Assembly: GCF_901933205.1 (NCBI RefSeq)
Contig: NC_044574.1
Location: 45,727,609 to 45,791,608, forward strand
Source: Camarhynchus parvulus
Taxonomy: Eukaryota > Chordata > Aves > Passeriformes > Thraupidae
Direction of reading: 5' to 3'
DNA length: 64,000 nucleotides
Every line of letters begins with the position of its first letter. Positions within the stretch are counted from its first letter, which is position 1. Made by a program: the position numbers and the translations under genes. The notes beneath the pieces were generated by a model. That model made no database searches and was not told where the DNA came from. It saw only the letters and a list, made by a program, of their open reading frames with translations. Of this stretch, positions 27,101 through 61,252 are shown in pieces.

Positions 27101-30100
27101 TCTCATATCTTAGATTTGTCTGTAGTTCCCAGCTTTCTAAATCCAGTTGAGTGTGTACTTTACAATGGGGAGCCTTTCCTCCACACTGCTTCTTTGTGCA
27201 CTAAGAGCATGGCTGTGTTGGGGACAGACAATAATCAATTAGTGAAACGGTATCTCGTGACTGAGAATATGAAGTGGGCTTTGCAGAGGCTGACAACAGC
27301 TCTTTTAACTCACCCGTTTCTGTATGTCTCTCAAATATCCCAAAATATCAAAGGTCTTTCATTAGAGCTTCAGACTCTCTCAAATCCATGCAGGCCACTA
27401 GATACCTCAGAAGACCATGAACTGATGTGAGCCAGCCGCAAGTGGCGAGTTGCCAGAATGAAGAACAGCCGACTGTTTTCAAAGCTTTGAAAATATTTGA
27501 AAAGGAAGGACAGAGAGAGAAGTGTTGCACTTCCCTTCAGGACTGCTCAAATGCCGCTCTTCCAAGTGTCAGCTGTGGGAGTCTAAAAGTCTTAGTGAGA
27601 GTTAAATCACAATCTGCCAGTTCCCCTGGCTCCTTTTAGCTTGGCAGCAGTGAATTTTCTGCCTCTTCATGTTGCATCCCGCCACAAAGGGAAAAATTTA
27701 AACAGGAGAAACAATGTTCCTTTGAATTACTGGAAATTAAAGAAAAGCAGGAATGCCAGCTCATTCTCGGGTCCCAACTGTTTCCAGCACAGCAATTCCG
27801 AGTCTTTTAATTTAGTTAAAGGGAGAAGCTTTCATGCTAGAGCTGTGTTTTTAAGCAATAATCCCATTCACAAAATCTAGACTGGTTTCCAGTTTCCCTG
27901 GAAAACCTAAGTGATATTCTACAGAAAGGAAAAAGCTTGCGTCCTTGTAATCATCTTTGTTCTCTAGTAGTTTTCATAAATGTTTCTTGTCACAAAATAC
28001 ATAGAACTCCCCATATACTGACCATTTATGCTTAAATACTAAGAAATTTTAAATGGCTATACATAAAACCCACATCCTTTGTAAGTGGGGATAGAACAAG
28101 ATAAGAAGTAACTGAGAAATGGCCTCAGTTGTGTGGAAGCACAAACTGGAGCCTATCACTTTATCCTCAGAACAAGATTAACAGCAGTCTTCTAAAGAAA
28201 AACCTGAAAACCCTCTTGGAAAGGGATATAAAACTAAAATTAGAAAGGGAAGAAAAATACTGTAGCTGAGATGGTAACTACAGAAAATCTCTTTTTCAAG
28301 CCAGGCTTAAGAAGCTAGGCTGCAACTCCTCAATACATGCTGCCATGGTGTGTAGCTGGGGTCCTTTGACTGACAATTTGTTTGGGTCCTGAGCCTTTTC
28401 ATCTAAGAAGATCAATGACCAAGTTCTTCCCAAGCTTATATATTGAGTATTCATAATGAAAACACAGTCCCACATCTTCATCTCAAACCTATCAGCAACA
28501 GTACCCATGCCAAGGTCTCTTGTGTGCTTGGAACTGTGGTACAGCAGCACCGGCTCACGTTTTGTTTCTCTCCCAGAGTTTTGCTTTTATCAGGATTAGA
28601 CCTCAGCTGTTCTTAGGTTGTCAGCTGGCTCTGGTCATCAAAACCATATGGTCTTCCATCTCTGGTACATCTGGAGAGGTAACTATAACTGGTTTCTGAG
28701 ATCTGGATTTCAGCCATTGTTCTGTGTAGATTGCAATAATCCACATGAAAACTGCTCCTGAAGACCACACACAAATGCAGAAAAGCTGCATGGCAACCAT
28801 AGCTCCAGGGAGCATCTTCTCATAGACCTCTAAAAATGCATTAGATTCTTATCTTCTGTGGTGCCTCAGCAACTGTCGAAGTCAGAAGAGATGTTTGTGT
28901 GAGTAGCTCGAAGACTTAAGCACACTGAAAGGCTTTAAGGAAACAACCTTTTCTATAAAGCTCTGCTAGGAGCAACAAGCCTATTCTGCTGATTTCAGTG
29001 CGATTTATACAGTGAGGGAATAAAACTGCTTAGTTACTGAGGGGAAAGGCAAGGTAATTCATACAGGTTTTTGGAAGATTATACAGATACCTGTTATAGC
29101 TGCTCGTATATCAAGCATCTGAATTTGGAGAAAATCTAGCAGAGTGTAGCATGTTCATAATGTCTCCAGAGAACAGACTGCGGATTTGCTACGTGACCTC
29201 CATGCATTTGGTCAAGGAACAAATGGTATGGATATAGATCCACCCAGGGAGGAGATTGGATGTCATGAACTGGGTTGTTTATTCTGTCTAAGGAGGAGCA
29301 TTAATGATAGTTTTCAGTTACATGGGGAGAAAGAAGCCATAGCACAGAAGGAAAAAAAACCTGCTCTGCATGTCTGTGGCAGATGGCATGAGCTGATCTA
29401 AGGTTATGTTTTAAATGGTAGAAGCTTTCTAATAAGTTAGATTAATTATTGCATGTAACTGTGTGTTATTATGCAATCCTCATCATCAGAGACTTTCAAA
29501 AACAGGTTGGCGTGGACTGGTACAGGTCTGGCTGGTGTTGCCCTGAAGCCAAGGAACAGGGCACTGACAAACCTATTTTTCCCATGTGTTTATGAGCAAT
29601 TGGTCTGGTTTGTAAGTCGCGAAAAGCACAAACTGGGAGGAATAAAACGAAATCACAGGCGGGAATGAAAACACATTTTGAAATTAAATCATGCCATAAT
29701 TAAAACAGTGTTAAGATGTTTCCAAAACAAGTACCCTTGTTTTGGCTCAACTCCTCCAGCTCCACTGTGTGGAAGTGAAGCCCCAGAAGGACACGCAGGG
29801 GCAGGCAGCATCTCTCACAGGGACACAGGGCATCTCATGGCTCTCTGGCCCAGGGGTCCCCAGAACCTGCCCCTTGGCTATATCCGCACGCACACGGCAC
29901 ACTGTGTGGCTGCCTCTCATTTCTCAAAACACAGCAGCCAAAAGTTGAGTTCACTACAACATCCCAGCCTAGGTGCGGCAGAGCCATGAGAAAAACAGAG
30001 GAAGAAAGTGTAGAGGGGTGTAAAGGCTACTGTAGCGAGGCCAGTGAAAGGGCTGAAAGCTCTGCTTTACCATCTGGACATGCAGTCAGAGTACACCTTA

Positions 30101-33100
30101 GAGCGATCAACATTCTCTTTGCATTCTCCTCAGTCTCCTCTCAGTATGACCTTCAACTTTTAAAAAGAAATTTAAGAAAACTGCATTTTGTAAAAAATTC
30201 TGTTTTCAACAGAACTGTGAGACCAACAGGTTTTCCTACTTGAAGTTCAAAGGATAATGGAAGCCAGAGCTGCGTAAATAGGTTTTCTGAGGACACTGCA
30301 GCCCACAAGGTTTTATTGTCTTCTATCAGTTCTTCTGCTCATACGTCTATTTTCTGATGTTACTAACACAACACAATGAAACCTTGAAATTTTTAGCTTG
30401 CCAGTGTTTCTTTTTTCCATCCAGTGGTTTTTCACTCTGCCAAAAGCTGTGATGAAATCACTATGGATAACTGACCTTTGACTGGTGCTAGGAAGTCATC
30501 AACCCAAGAAATCCGTGCTATATCCAGGTCTGAAGCCAAATGGACAAAGATCACAGAAAGAGGAAGATAATAATGACAGTGACCTCTTGGTAACCCTCCC
30601 TAAACAGCAGGTTGATAACATCAAGTGTGCCTTGAGGAACAGTTCAGCCACCAACGCTTGCTTATCCTGGCGTGCTCACAAGAGGCTGCACTGCAGAGCT
30701 TGGCCATAACAGCAAGAGAAGTCAGCTGTTGCTCTCAGGGAGCTGCTTTTAATCAGCAGCCTATATCACCATTGCCATTTGACACATGGAGTAGCTGAAG
30801 TACTGAGAGGAAAATCATCCCTCAGATAGCATCCTTTCTCCAGACACCAAAAACAGGTCAAAGCATGGGTTGTACACCTGATTAACACTGCTCAACACAC
30901 CTAGCCTAGCATAATGGACGGAGATGAAGAAAAAGAGAATGTTCTGTTTTCCAACCCAAACATCTTTGCCAGCATTTAATTCACAGGCACTGGGGAATAA
31001 CTGAATTATGTCCTGTGTGGGTCACAATTCAAAATAATTTTGCTCGCCCAGACTTCACAGGGAATTTCCTCATTATGCAAAAACATCTCACTCTACACAC
31101 ACTTACTTGAGCACCCCTGAGATTTAAGGCTATAGCTGTCTGTTGGATACAAAGATTCTCAAAAAACGAGCAAAGATGAAAGGGTGCTTTAGTTCAGCTT
31201 CCCTGAATTTGTTAAAGACATCTAATAGTCAGGGTGGTGCTCAAGAAATTGAACAATAGTGGTCTTAAAGTATGTTGGCATCCCAGCACCCACGGTAGTA
31301 CCAAACAAACTAACCTGGGGAGCACTGCAGCTCTGTGGAATGGCCTGTCCATACAAACCACCTGGATCCACCATTCTCAAAACCTAAACCATGGAAAAGA
31401 GCTCATAACTGGCAAGAACTGACAGAGATGCCAACCTCACCTTGAATGATTTGGTTATTGCAACAGGAGGGTCCTTTTGTTTCTCAAATTCAACCTGGTT
31501 CTGAAGTTTGACCTTTAGGGAAACATTTCTTATTTCATCATACCATGGTGGCATTTAGAACAACTACTTTAGGAGCTGTGGTGTTTTGCTAGAAGTGCTA
31601 CATAGTACAATTAGGTACAAAGTTTGTATGGAACACAAATCACAAAAAATGGGAACTGGAGAGCTGTGTGAGGCAACATTATAATTTCTGTTTACTCATA
31701 TTTTATAATCCTGAATTCATTTCCTTTGCATAATTGGTTTTTTCCACCCATATTGTAGAGGCATTTAATTTTTACTTCCCTTGATTTTATGCAACTGTTA
31801 GAATAGTACACTTTTCACATCTGGGTAGAAATTACACAGTATCCAGTCTTGTTGATGGTTATATAATGTAGCAAGTGGAAATCACCATTTAGCTTTACTG
31901 TCATGCCCTCTGTATTAAGGTGAAAAATCAAACTGATTCAAGTGCTTTTGAAATTAGATCATTGTATCACTGAAATGCAGGAACTGGTGTCAGTAAATTG
32001 AGGGGCGTTTAGCACTAGTTGATTTTAAAAATGCATGAATTTTGAAGCGTCTGGCTTGGAGAAGATTTAATGAATTATTAATCCTCATATGTCACAAATC
32101 CCATGCTCTTCATTCCTGTATGTCTGCTTATATGTATATTCACTAGTCACCATTTTTCCTGTAAATTAAGGATAAATTAGCTATACATTAGGTAACAAGT
32201 TTTATCCATCCTGCATTTTCTTTTGTTTGACACAGATTATCATAGATCTAAATGCCAGAGAAGACAATTATATTAATGTAATATGACCTTCTGCAGAATA
32301 CAGTCACAGTGCACTGAGGAGTTTCTAGATTAACCCCTTAACTGCTCTTTAAAGCTACAATAAGAAAGCAATATGCATGTTTTAGGAAAAAATATAGCTT
32401 TAACTATAACTTTAAAAAACTTCAAGGGACAGGCAAGGCATGGCATCCTTACTCAAGCTTTTTCCAAAGCATTGCTAATGCCCTAAATAAATAAACTATC
32501 CAGATGAAGAGACAGTTGAATGTAGAGCAAAAGGACCCTACTGTAAGCCATAGAGCTCAGCTAACAACAGAGTGTCCTTGTCCTTCTGGGGCCTCCTTTA
32601 CATCTGCCTTGAAGCTCCAATGTGTTTTCCTCAGCCATCACATATGCAGTGGGGCAGCACAGCAGTGCTGCTGGTGAGGAGCAGAGCAAATCCTTAGGGG
32701 ATGTTGTGGTGTTTTGAGCCTCAGCTCACCTTGGGTATGAATGCAATCTCTCTCAAATCTGTCCTGGTCTTGCCTCTCCTCTAAGTTTCCATGTGGAAGC
32801 TCATGTTGTTTCTCTGTGTATAAACTACAGTACCTTAAGTCCAAAACATACAAGAAATCCTTAAACTATACCACATGTGTTCAACTTTTTATCCCAGCAA
32901 TAATGGAAATGTCTCACTAATAAGGAGCTTTGATGTGTTACATCACCCCTTTGCCATCTGAGTTCACTGCACGTCTTTCTCCTCTAGGGACACTGGCAGT
33001 TGCTTACAGGTGTTAACCAAGGGCACAGCTGCAGCAACCGGTCTTTAGCTAGGCCAGGGAATCACATCCCATAATATCAAATCCTGATGTTAAGCATCAT

Positions 33101-36100
33101 TGTAACTGCTTACACATCTTGTTCCAATGTTAAAGAAGAGAAAGCTTTGTCATAGGGTTAATCAGAAACAATTTTGCACATATGCAAGTCCAGAAGATTT
33201 CAGGTTTTAGAACAGAAATTGAACTTTCTGACAATGTCATACATGAGTGCCCTTACCTAAGTAATAACCACTTGTGCCTCTTCTCAAATTTTCATTTTTT
33301 AGTGAAATAGGAAAAAACCCAAACCCCTAACTTCAGGAGCTTTTTCACACATTGGAAGTTCAGTATTTAGAACTCTTTGCCAGATGCATGAGCTTCAGAG
33401 CAGAGGTGCACAACAGCACATAAGGATACATAGCCACAAGTGAAGTCAGCTACCGTACACAGACAACAGGAGCAGGAGAGTGTAAGCAGAAAGTACAACT
33501 TACCAAAATGGAGTTTGGCAAGGCATATGGGCTAATTCACCTCCTGACAAGAAAGTGCTAGAAGGGTTTCTTGTCTGGGAGCAATTTAGACCTCTGTGTC
33601 ATCTGGCAGTGGCAGAAGGGTGCCAGCAGGATGGAGGCTGTGGCAACACCCCAGGAACAGCCCAGTGATCCATCAACAAGCTTCTGGGTATCTGACTTCT
33701 GCTTTCCTGAGTCTCATACTGATAATCAGTTGAGCACAAGTCAGCTGAGGCTTTGATCTGAGGATGTGTATTTCTACTGGGGAAAAAAAACCTCTGGGGA
33801 GATAAATGTCTATCTCAGCTAACCCTAGAAGGGGAAAAACACCCATCTGGCATCCCACCTTTTGGTCCTTTTGGGTCTGTGAGTGCTCTATCACAGCTAT
33901 TCCTCCACCTACTTTTTCTCCTGGGAATCTTGCCCAGTTTTGCAGAAGACTATACTCCCCTGCAGTGGGTGTATTTATTCATTCATTCATCTGAGCTGCT
34001 TTGCATTCACAAACTCCCCAGATACAGGTGCTATAGAAAATAAGCTATGAACCTCCAGAACTGGCTAAAACTAAAGAAAGATTTTCTGTGAAAGAAAATG
34101 ACACAACTTCTGTTGCTGCAGAAATGTCTGTTCTGCTTGTAACAACACCTTCCACACTACACTGATAAGAGGTGGCAGGAATATGCCAAATTTGTCCATA
34201 AAACAAACAACAAAAAAAATCTCAGGCTCTCATTCAGTGCCTAGTTTCCAGTTTGTGCCCTGTGTGTGGCAAGAAATAAATGTACTTACATCGATTTCAT
34301 CTGAAAAAGTCAAACAGTGCTAGTCTGAATTCTAACTTGAATGCATATCGGTGGGATGAGACGCTGATCCATTTGCACAGTAATGTGCTATATTTAAGTC
34401 ATGCATCGTGGCATCTTCAAAGAGACCAGTCATAATTATGATGGATTAGACTGCAGAGTCAGTCCTAGATGCAGTAATTGTTTCACAGATGCTGATGATG
34501 TGACTTGAATTTTTAATGAATTATAGCTGAAGAAAAATATGTGGAGCTTCTAAATGATCTGGATAAAATACAGCTATGGGAAAGACTAAAAAGACTAACT
34601 GCTGCACTTGGGGGAAGGTAGATCTACTTTGAGAGGTAGAGAGTTCATCCCACAATGATTGTAAGGACAACCACAAAGACTTTTTAAGATGCAAGCAAGT
34701 AGGAGTACTACATAGTGTCCCAGTTAAAACCAGTAATAAAGATATCACGGCCATTTGTTTTTTGCCAGTTCTACATTACAAATTACGTTACTTTACATTT
34801 GCTGTGATTTGTAGTTGCTTGAGGAAGGTTTTTACTCAGGTGTGACTTGAGGATAGTGAATAACTTGAGTGTAGACAGTGAGGGAAAGAAGTATAATGCA
34901 AAGTTACCCCCATCCTAGATGCATTTCAAAGAATGCAAATCTGGCACTTTTAATGCATGAATTAACTTTGTATTTTGAAAAACCAAATGATTTCCGTGTT
35001 TTTTGCAATGTCTAACACCAATCCCTTTTACACTGAAAGTGGTCAGAATTTGGGGGAACATACCATGAGATCTTTGAGAATGATGAACAATAATTCATCT
35101 CACAAGATAACCTTGCAGGTTTTGAGAACAGCATGAACCTAAGACTCTTTTCTGACCACAGATGTGCTCCTTTGAGGGGTTTGCAAGCTAAGCTTAAAGA
35201 AATCAGGGAGCCCCCACTTCTAAAGAAAATGGTGGGTTTATCTGACTGATAGTAAAGAGTTGAGAAGAAAGATTGCCTGGGAATTCCCAGAAGGAATTTG
35301 GTTGCAACCCACAAGGTACACCAGAAAAAAAGCCCCCAGGCAGATTTTGAGGGCCAGCCAAAGTTCCTTGTAGCTTAGTCGCACAGACTAAAACTTTTTT
35401 TTAAAGAAATAAATCTTTTAGAAGCAGCTTGACAGCACGGTGTTAATCATTATGGTGTCCTTTATTTAATTTTGTACTTGCAAAATGCAGCAGCCTATAC
35501 ATATGTCTGTGGTTCACCTGCAGTTTTTAGGAATGAGAGGTGTGAAGGCAAAGTATGGCTTCCAATTTAGTCTGGCATTTTTTTTTGAGACACTCTGGGA
35601 GCATCGTTCTGCTGCCTGGCATAGAATGACACATCAGAGGAATCCTTTTCACACAGCTTTCTGCTAAGCATGGAACATCATCTCCCTGGGAAAGCTGCAA
35701 AGGCTCATGTCTTGTGGTACTATAAAGCTATGGTGGGAAATACCTCTAGAAGGGAATAAGCCTACACTACCATGTTAAAAAAAAACCCAGGCAAGACAGA
35801 CAAACATATTTTTCCATCTCCCTGTTCTTAGTTTTCCCTGCAAAAATTCTTTTTTAAAGTATCATCACTTGTAGCAAGAACTTCGCTACTTCTGTCATAA
35901 AAAAACCCCATAAATTGAGTTAAGGAAGAAAAAACCCAAACTTAAGGAGCTCAAAAGTAAATCTAAAAACAAGTTTGGCATTCAGAGGAAATGAATACAA
36001 GTTATCATATAGATGCTTTCTGGTGAAAGTGTGCAGTTGAATTGTCCTGCTACTGAAATCAGAGCTGCAATAAGAGAGAATTCTGCTGGATGCAATGTAT

Positions 36101-36779
36101 TTAATGAATTAATATTACTCCTAAAAGCATTTTAGAATCACATTACTTAACTAAGGCAATACTGCACTGAAAACTATATAAATTACATTTAAATAACATT
36201 TAAAATTACATTTTAATAACATAAAAATATTAATGTAGGATAAATACATAAGCAGAGCAACCATGATGGGAGAATTTTTTTCAGTATAATAGTTCTTCCT
36301 ACGTAGTGGCAATACCAGCCACATGTCATGTTTCTCCTGACTCTGCAGTCCAAGCAGACCTGACCTGGTAATGGAGAACCCTTCAAATTCTCCTTTATGC
36401 AAACCAAAAATAAAAGCTTCAGAACAGACAGGCATTTATCCAAATTTTCTCTGTGCAACTTCAAATCTGTAAGACCCACTGTCACTCTGCCTTCTGTCAT
36501 TTGTGACTGGTTGAGAACCATAAACCAAGAATAAATTACGAGCGGAGTCAAACAAGGGCTTTATCTATGTTAACTGGGTCTGTGAATTCTGGGAAGATGC
36601 ACGTGAACAGGATTAGCTTGTCATTGTATGGAATTTGCTCACTGCACATTGTCAGTACTTTTATCCAGCTAAAAACTTCACTTTGTAAGTAAAGAGTGTA
36701 TGAGAAAATAGGATTTCTCATTACAACAAAGAAGAAAAAAATCCTAACTCCATAGCTGCAGAGCTCAATTCAAAACCCA

Positions 36780-36801
36780 AAGCATGGTTTAAGCCATGCT
36801 T
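36780..36801. repeat. 8-bp inverted repeat with 6-bp loop
   Basis: The arms AAGCATGG and CCATGCTT flank TTTAAG, in noncoding DNA about 0.7 kb before TET2 exon 3. An inverted repeat of this size can arise by chance. Confidence 0.7.
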
Positions 36802-37537
36802 GATGTCTATATGTAAATTTGAAAGGATATTGATACCTAAAAAAAGCATTTCCATCAAACCTTTCAAAAATCACTCTATTTCTGTCAACTTTACTGATCT
36901 GCTGATGAACTGTTAGAGTTCCCGTGGACAGGAGTCAAGTATAGCTTTGTCTTGTGTATTCTGCCACTTGCATGGTCTTCAGGAATGCCAGTTATAAAAG
37001 ACCCTGTCAGACAGCTGAGGACAGGAAAAAAGTTTTTCCCTCTAATTGGAAACTTGGTGGCAATACTCCTTCAAGTCAGACAAAAGAGGTTTGGCACACT
37101 TGATCAAATTACAGGATTAGCACCAAGTCTGGGAATCACGGTTTCAACATGACTTTCTGCCTTACCAAGGGCAAAATGTGATGACAGAGGAGTCTATGCA
37201 AATCATTCAAAAGCAGAGAATACTTTTTGCACCACTGCAAGAAATTTCTTCTGGTAAAATATCTTCTTGTGTGTTAAATGGGGGTAAGGAAGTCACTCTG
37301 TATTTTTACTCTCTTTTTATCTTGAAGAACAAACCTTTTTTAAAAAGGGAGACCTGGGGGTGCAAGAAGCACTAGGATAGTGAAACATCCCTTGGGTGTG
37401 CTTGCAGGCTCACGCTGTGTGTGGGAGCTGGTCAAGGCAAGGGGTGCTTGAGTGCTGCAGGAATTGCCAGTTACTGGCTGTCCTTCAATGGAAACTAAAA
37501 CTGACTTTGATTCTCTCCTGTTTCTTTTTTCTTTCAG

Positions 37538-37582
37538 ATACATTCAGAGGGTAGCCTTGTGGATGGCCTCAGAGCAGGCCAG
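37538..37582 (+). other. TET2: TET2 5' UTR part of exon 3
   Basis: These 45 nt lie between the splice acceptor and ATG 37583. They include the stretch GCCTTGTGGATGGCC, which resembles the human TET2 leader just before the start as I recall it. There is no stop codon in the TET2 frame across this leader, so the frame is open back to the splice site. No upstream noncoding exon was identified with confidence. Confidence 0.7.
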
Positions 37583-58240
<20,658 letters not shown>

Positions 58241-58746
58241 CACCTTGGCTGGTTACCTCATTTGAAAAAACACCTTGTCGCTAGGGTAGTAGTGCTTTAG
58301 GTTTCATGGAGGGCAAGGGTAGAGAAGAAAACAGTGTTTTTACGGAGCTCATCGGTGGAAAAAGCCTCGGCACACCAGCAAAAAGAGGTAAATCTCACTA
58401 GAGCACTTGTTTTCCACTGATTTTTAAGTGGTCACAGATGGCACGTAGGAAACAGACCAAAGCATCCTATGCAAAAAAAAATTTACAAACAGAAGAAGAA
58501 AATAAAAGGAAAGAAAAAGGAGAGAACACAACAAAAAATTGTTTCACAATTTACATTGGAAAACACTGGCTCTATTACTGAAAGAGATAATCTGCAAATG
58601 GATATTTTTTTCTTACAGTTTTTCACATCTGTGGCCACTTTTAATGTCATCAAGTTTGCATAGTCATGGAACAGGAGCAAAAACAACCCTAATACAAAAC
58701 AAAAAATACTGTGGTATTACAACTGCAGGAATCTTAAAATAACATC

Positions 58747-59985
58747 TGGTGCTGAATCTATGATGTACTGAAATACTGGAATTATGGCTTTTTAACATGC
58801 AGTTTTTACTGTAATCTTAATAGTATTTTGATTTTATTTAATGAAGTAGATAAGACAAATAGACAGCAAAACACTGAATTTGTTTGAATATTCTAAAACC
58901 ATGGTGCTATCCAAGAGAATGGTGTCTTTATTTTATCAGTGAAACAGTTAATGCCTTTATAACAAAATGTCAATGATGTAGTCAAGTGTTCTTCAGCAAC
59001 AGGGAGGACCTTTTCATTCATGTATGTATTGAAGTTACCTGGTGTTAAAATAAGCTTACTTTTTAACATATGGGAATTACAAAGACCTCTGGATTTTACT
59101 CATCCAGTCAAGTCCTAGAAAAGGACAATAAAATAGAGAGAGAGATATTTTTTTTTAAATAGTGTTTCAAAAGCACTTTGTCTACCTAAGCTTGGCAACT
59201 TGAACAATGCTAAGGTACTAAGACATTAAAAACAAAAAAAAAAAAGAAGAGTTTACTTTGATTTTAAAATGCAAAGATAATTTTTTTAAACTAAAAAAGC
59301 TTTTAAATACTTTTGGTTTAGCCATGCATCAGCTAGTGGGCTACATATCCATTTTTAATACAGTCAGTTATGGTAAAAATGGGGCTTACTGGATATAAGG
59401 GAATACTTTAGTACACAAAACACATTTTTTTCTGGTGCTCATCTCACACAGCTATACTGTAAACTGTTTTCTACAATTATTATGACAAGTTCATTGCTCA
59501 AATATGTACAGTTTTAAGGAAAGAATTTTATATTAACTACAGGTAATAATTAGCAGCATGCAGCAGACTACACCTAGTTAGCTTGGGCTTCTGCTGTTTC
59601 TAGAGATCTGTGCGCTCCCACTATGGAATGGCAGAACTGCTTTTGTGTTGATAATTATGTACATTGTGGTGCAAGTAATTTCTCGGTGCAAGTGGCCTCT
59701 TTTCCAGAAAGACTGAGCAGACCGATGCCTACACAAGATGAATGAAACAGGGTTAGTTCTGTGCGATTCCGTTGATTCATAGAAAAAAAAATAGGCAGCT
59801 GGCTTGCTGTGGTGGTTTTAAATCATTAATTTCTATTTTAAAAAATTTAAAAAGCAGGAGAGTTGTATAGTAAATTAAATTGTAAACAAAACTTTTTTTA
59901 ACGCAATGCTTTAGTATTTTAGTACTGTAAAAATATTAAATCTATATATATTTGGGTTTTGAGCTGAATTCACATCATGGTGCTA
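58747..59985 (+). promoter_or_regulatory. TET2: Cluster of four miR-29 seed matches in TET2 3' UTR
   Basis: TGGTGCT, the complement of miR-29 seed positions 2-8, occurs at 58747-58753, 58902-58908, 59433-59439 and 59978-59984. The matches at 58902 and 59978 are followed by A, making full 8-mers. The miR-29 family is an established repressor of TET genes in mammals; function here is inferred from the seed matches only. Confidence 0.6.
59127..59132 (+). promoter_or_regulatory. TET2: Possible early polyadenylation signal AATAAA
   Basis: An AATAAA lies about 0.9 kb into the 3' UTR. It would give a short UTR keeping only two of the four miR-29 seed matches (58747 and 58902). No clear GT-rich element was checked downstream, so this is a weak call. 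Confidence 0.25.
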
Positions 59986-60149
59986 CTCAGCCTGCTACAA
60001 ATATATCATAATGTGAGCTAAAAATACATTAAAAGGTTTGAGTGATGTTCCTACTTGTCATATACCTCAACACTAGTTTGGCAATAGGATATTGAACTGA
60101 GTGTGAAAGTTTATATATTGTATACCATCTTTTTCCCCCATCAGCCTTT

Positions 60150-60252
60150 GAAAAAAACAAACAAACAAAAAAAAAAAAAACCTAAACAAAAAACTCTCAA
60201 TACTTGACATTTTAGCAAGTATAACTTGAACTTCAACTTTTTTTTTTTTTTT
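60150..60252 (+). repeat. TET2: A-rich tract and T15 run within TET2 3' UTR
   Basis: An A-rich tract with AAAC units spans about 60150-60190, and a run of 15 T lies at 60238-60252. In the transcript the two could pair into a U-A helix with a loop of about 50 nt. Confidence 0.8.
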
Positions 60253-60653
60253 GTTCTAAAAATTCAGGGATATTTCAGCTCATGTTCTCCTATGCCAACG
60301 TGTCACCTGTTTGTATGTAAAGCTGTTGTAGGTTAAATATATTATTCTTGGGTTTTTTGTTTTGTTCTTTTTTCAGGGATTTAATGTTTTTCTTTTGAAT
60401 CCCTCCTCTTATTTTTCTTGTATATGTATTGTGCAACTAAAACTAATTTTGTAAATTTGTTAGCTCTTTTTATTGTAACAGAAGTGTTTAAGAGATTTAG
60501 AATGTTTTGACTGTTTCAAATGATTAAACAAAAAGAAAGTAGAATGCACTGAGCTGATTAAAGGGAAAAATGTAAGGCAGGGGTTTGGCAAGTGACTGTT
60601 TGCTAGAGTTGTTCAAGTCACTCTCTAAACAAGGCTTCTTGGATACTGTAATG

Positions 60654-60664
60654 AATAAAATAAA
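60654..60664 (+). promoter_or_regulatory. TET2: Proximal polyadenylation signals (two overlapping AATAAA)
   Basis: Two overlapping AATAAA hexamers start at 60654 and 60659. Use of this site would shorten the 3' UTR by about 0.9 kb and remove the two miR-26 8-mers at 61213 and 61245. Whether it is used cannot be told from sequence. Confidence 0.4.
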
Positions 60665-61212
60665 ATATAAAAAGGTACAGTCAGTACAAGGGCTTCCCTA
60701 AACATGCAAACCTCCATGTCCCAGCTATATCTTGTGCAATATACTGTAAGATTATGTTTGGTCAAAAGAAATTCTATACAACAGAATCACAACCTAACTC
60801 AAGTAAATCAAAGGAGGCCTTTGGGTTTAATGGTCAAATATTTATTATGGCAATTTTGGGTTTTCTCAGTCTGTGACTTTATCCACTCATTGAAACAAAA
60901 GTTTTGCCTTTTTGGGGAAAAAATGATGGTTCTATGCCAGATTAAGTAAATCATTATATATCTTCATCTTTTGGTGATTTTTTTAAAATCCTATCTAATT
61001 CATGTAATCCATAGTAGATGTTTGGTTAATATGCCATGCACTGTCATTTGCCAAACTGCTGGCAGCAGGAGCAGGAAGCTTAGTTGGAGAATCAGTTTTG
61101 TATTGTAAATACCTGAGCTGTAATTTTTGGTGTACAGAACCCTGCCTCAGTTGGAACGAATGACAAAGCAGACAGAGTTGCTTGTATAGGATTATCAGGT
61201 CGATTATAGCCA

Positions 61213-61252
61213 TACTTGAAGATGCTTCTGAGAGTTGTCAACTTTACTTGAA
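61213..61252 (+). promoter_or_regulatory. TET2: Pair of miR-26 8-mer seed matches
   Basis: TACTTGAA occurs at 61213-61220 and again at 61245-61252, 32 nt apart start to start, a spacing within the range often linked to cooperative repression. A 7-mer match is at 60201-60207. miR-26 is reported to target TET transcripts in mammals. Function is inferred. Confidence 0.45.

Larger units (their letters stand above)
1..37537 (+). other. Upstream intron or 5' flank of TET2, no coding gene seen
   Basis: Apart from the listed repeats and CpG islets, I see no supported gene in this stretch. Reading frames are short (under about 170 codons) and low in complexity or GC-driven, and none gave a recognisable protein. 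Mammalian TET2 has noncoding 5' exons tens of kilobases before exon 3, so most of this is probably intron, perhaps with an unrecognised noncoding exon. No full-length transposon, tRNA or rRNA was recognised. Confidence 0.6.

Noticed and set aside
29471..29668. Possible old CR1 remnant around GACTTTCAAAAACAGGTTGG
   Set aside because: The resemblance is faint and ends within about 25 bases.
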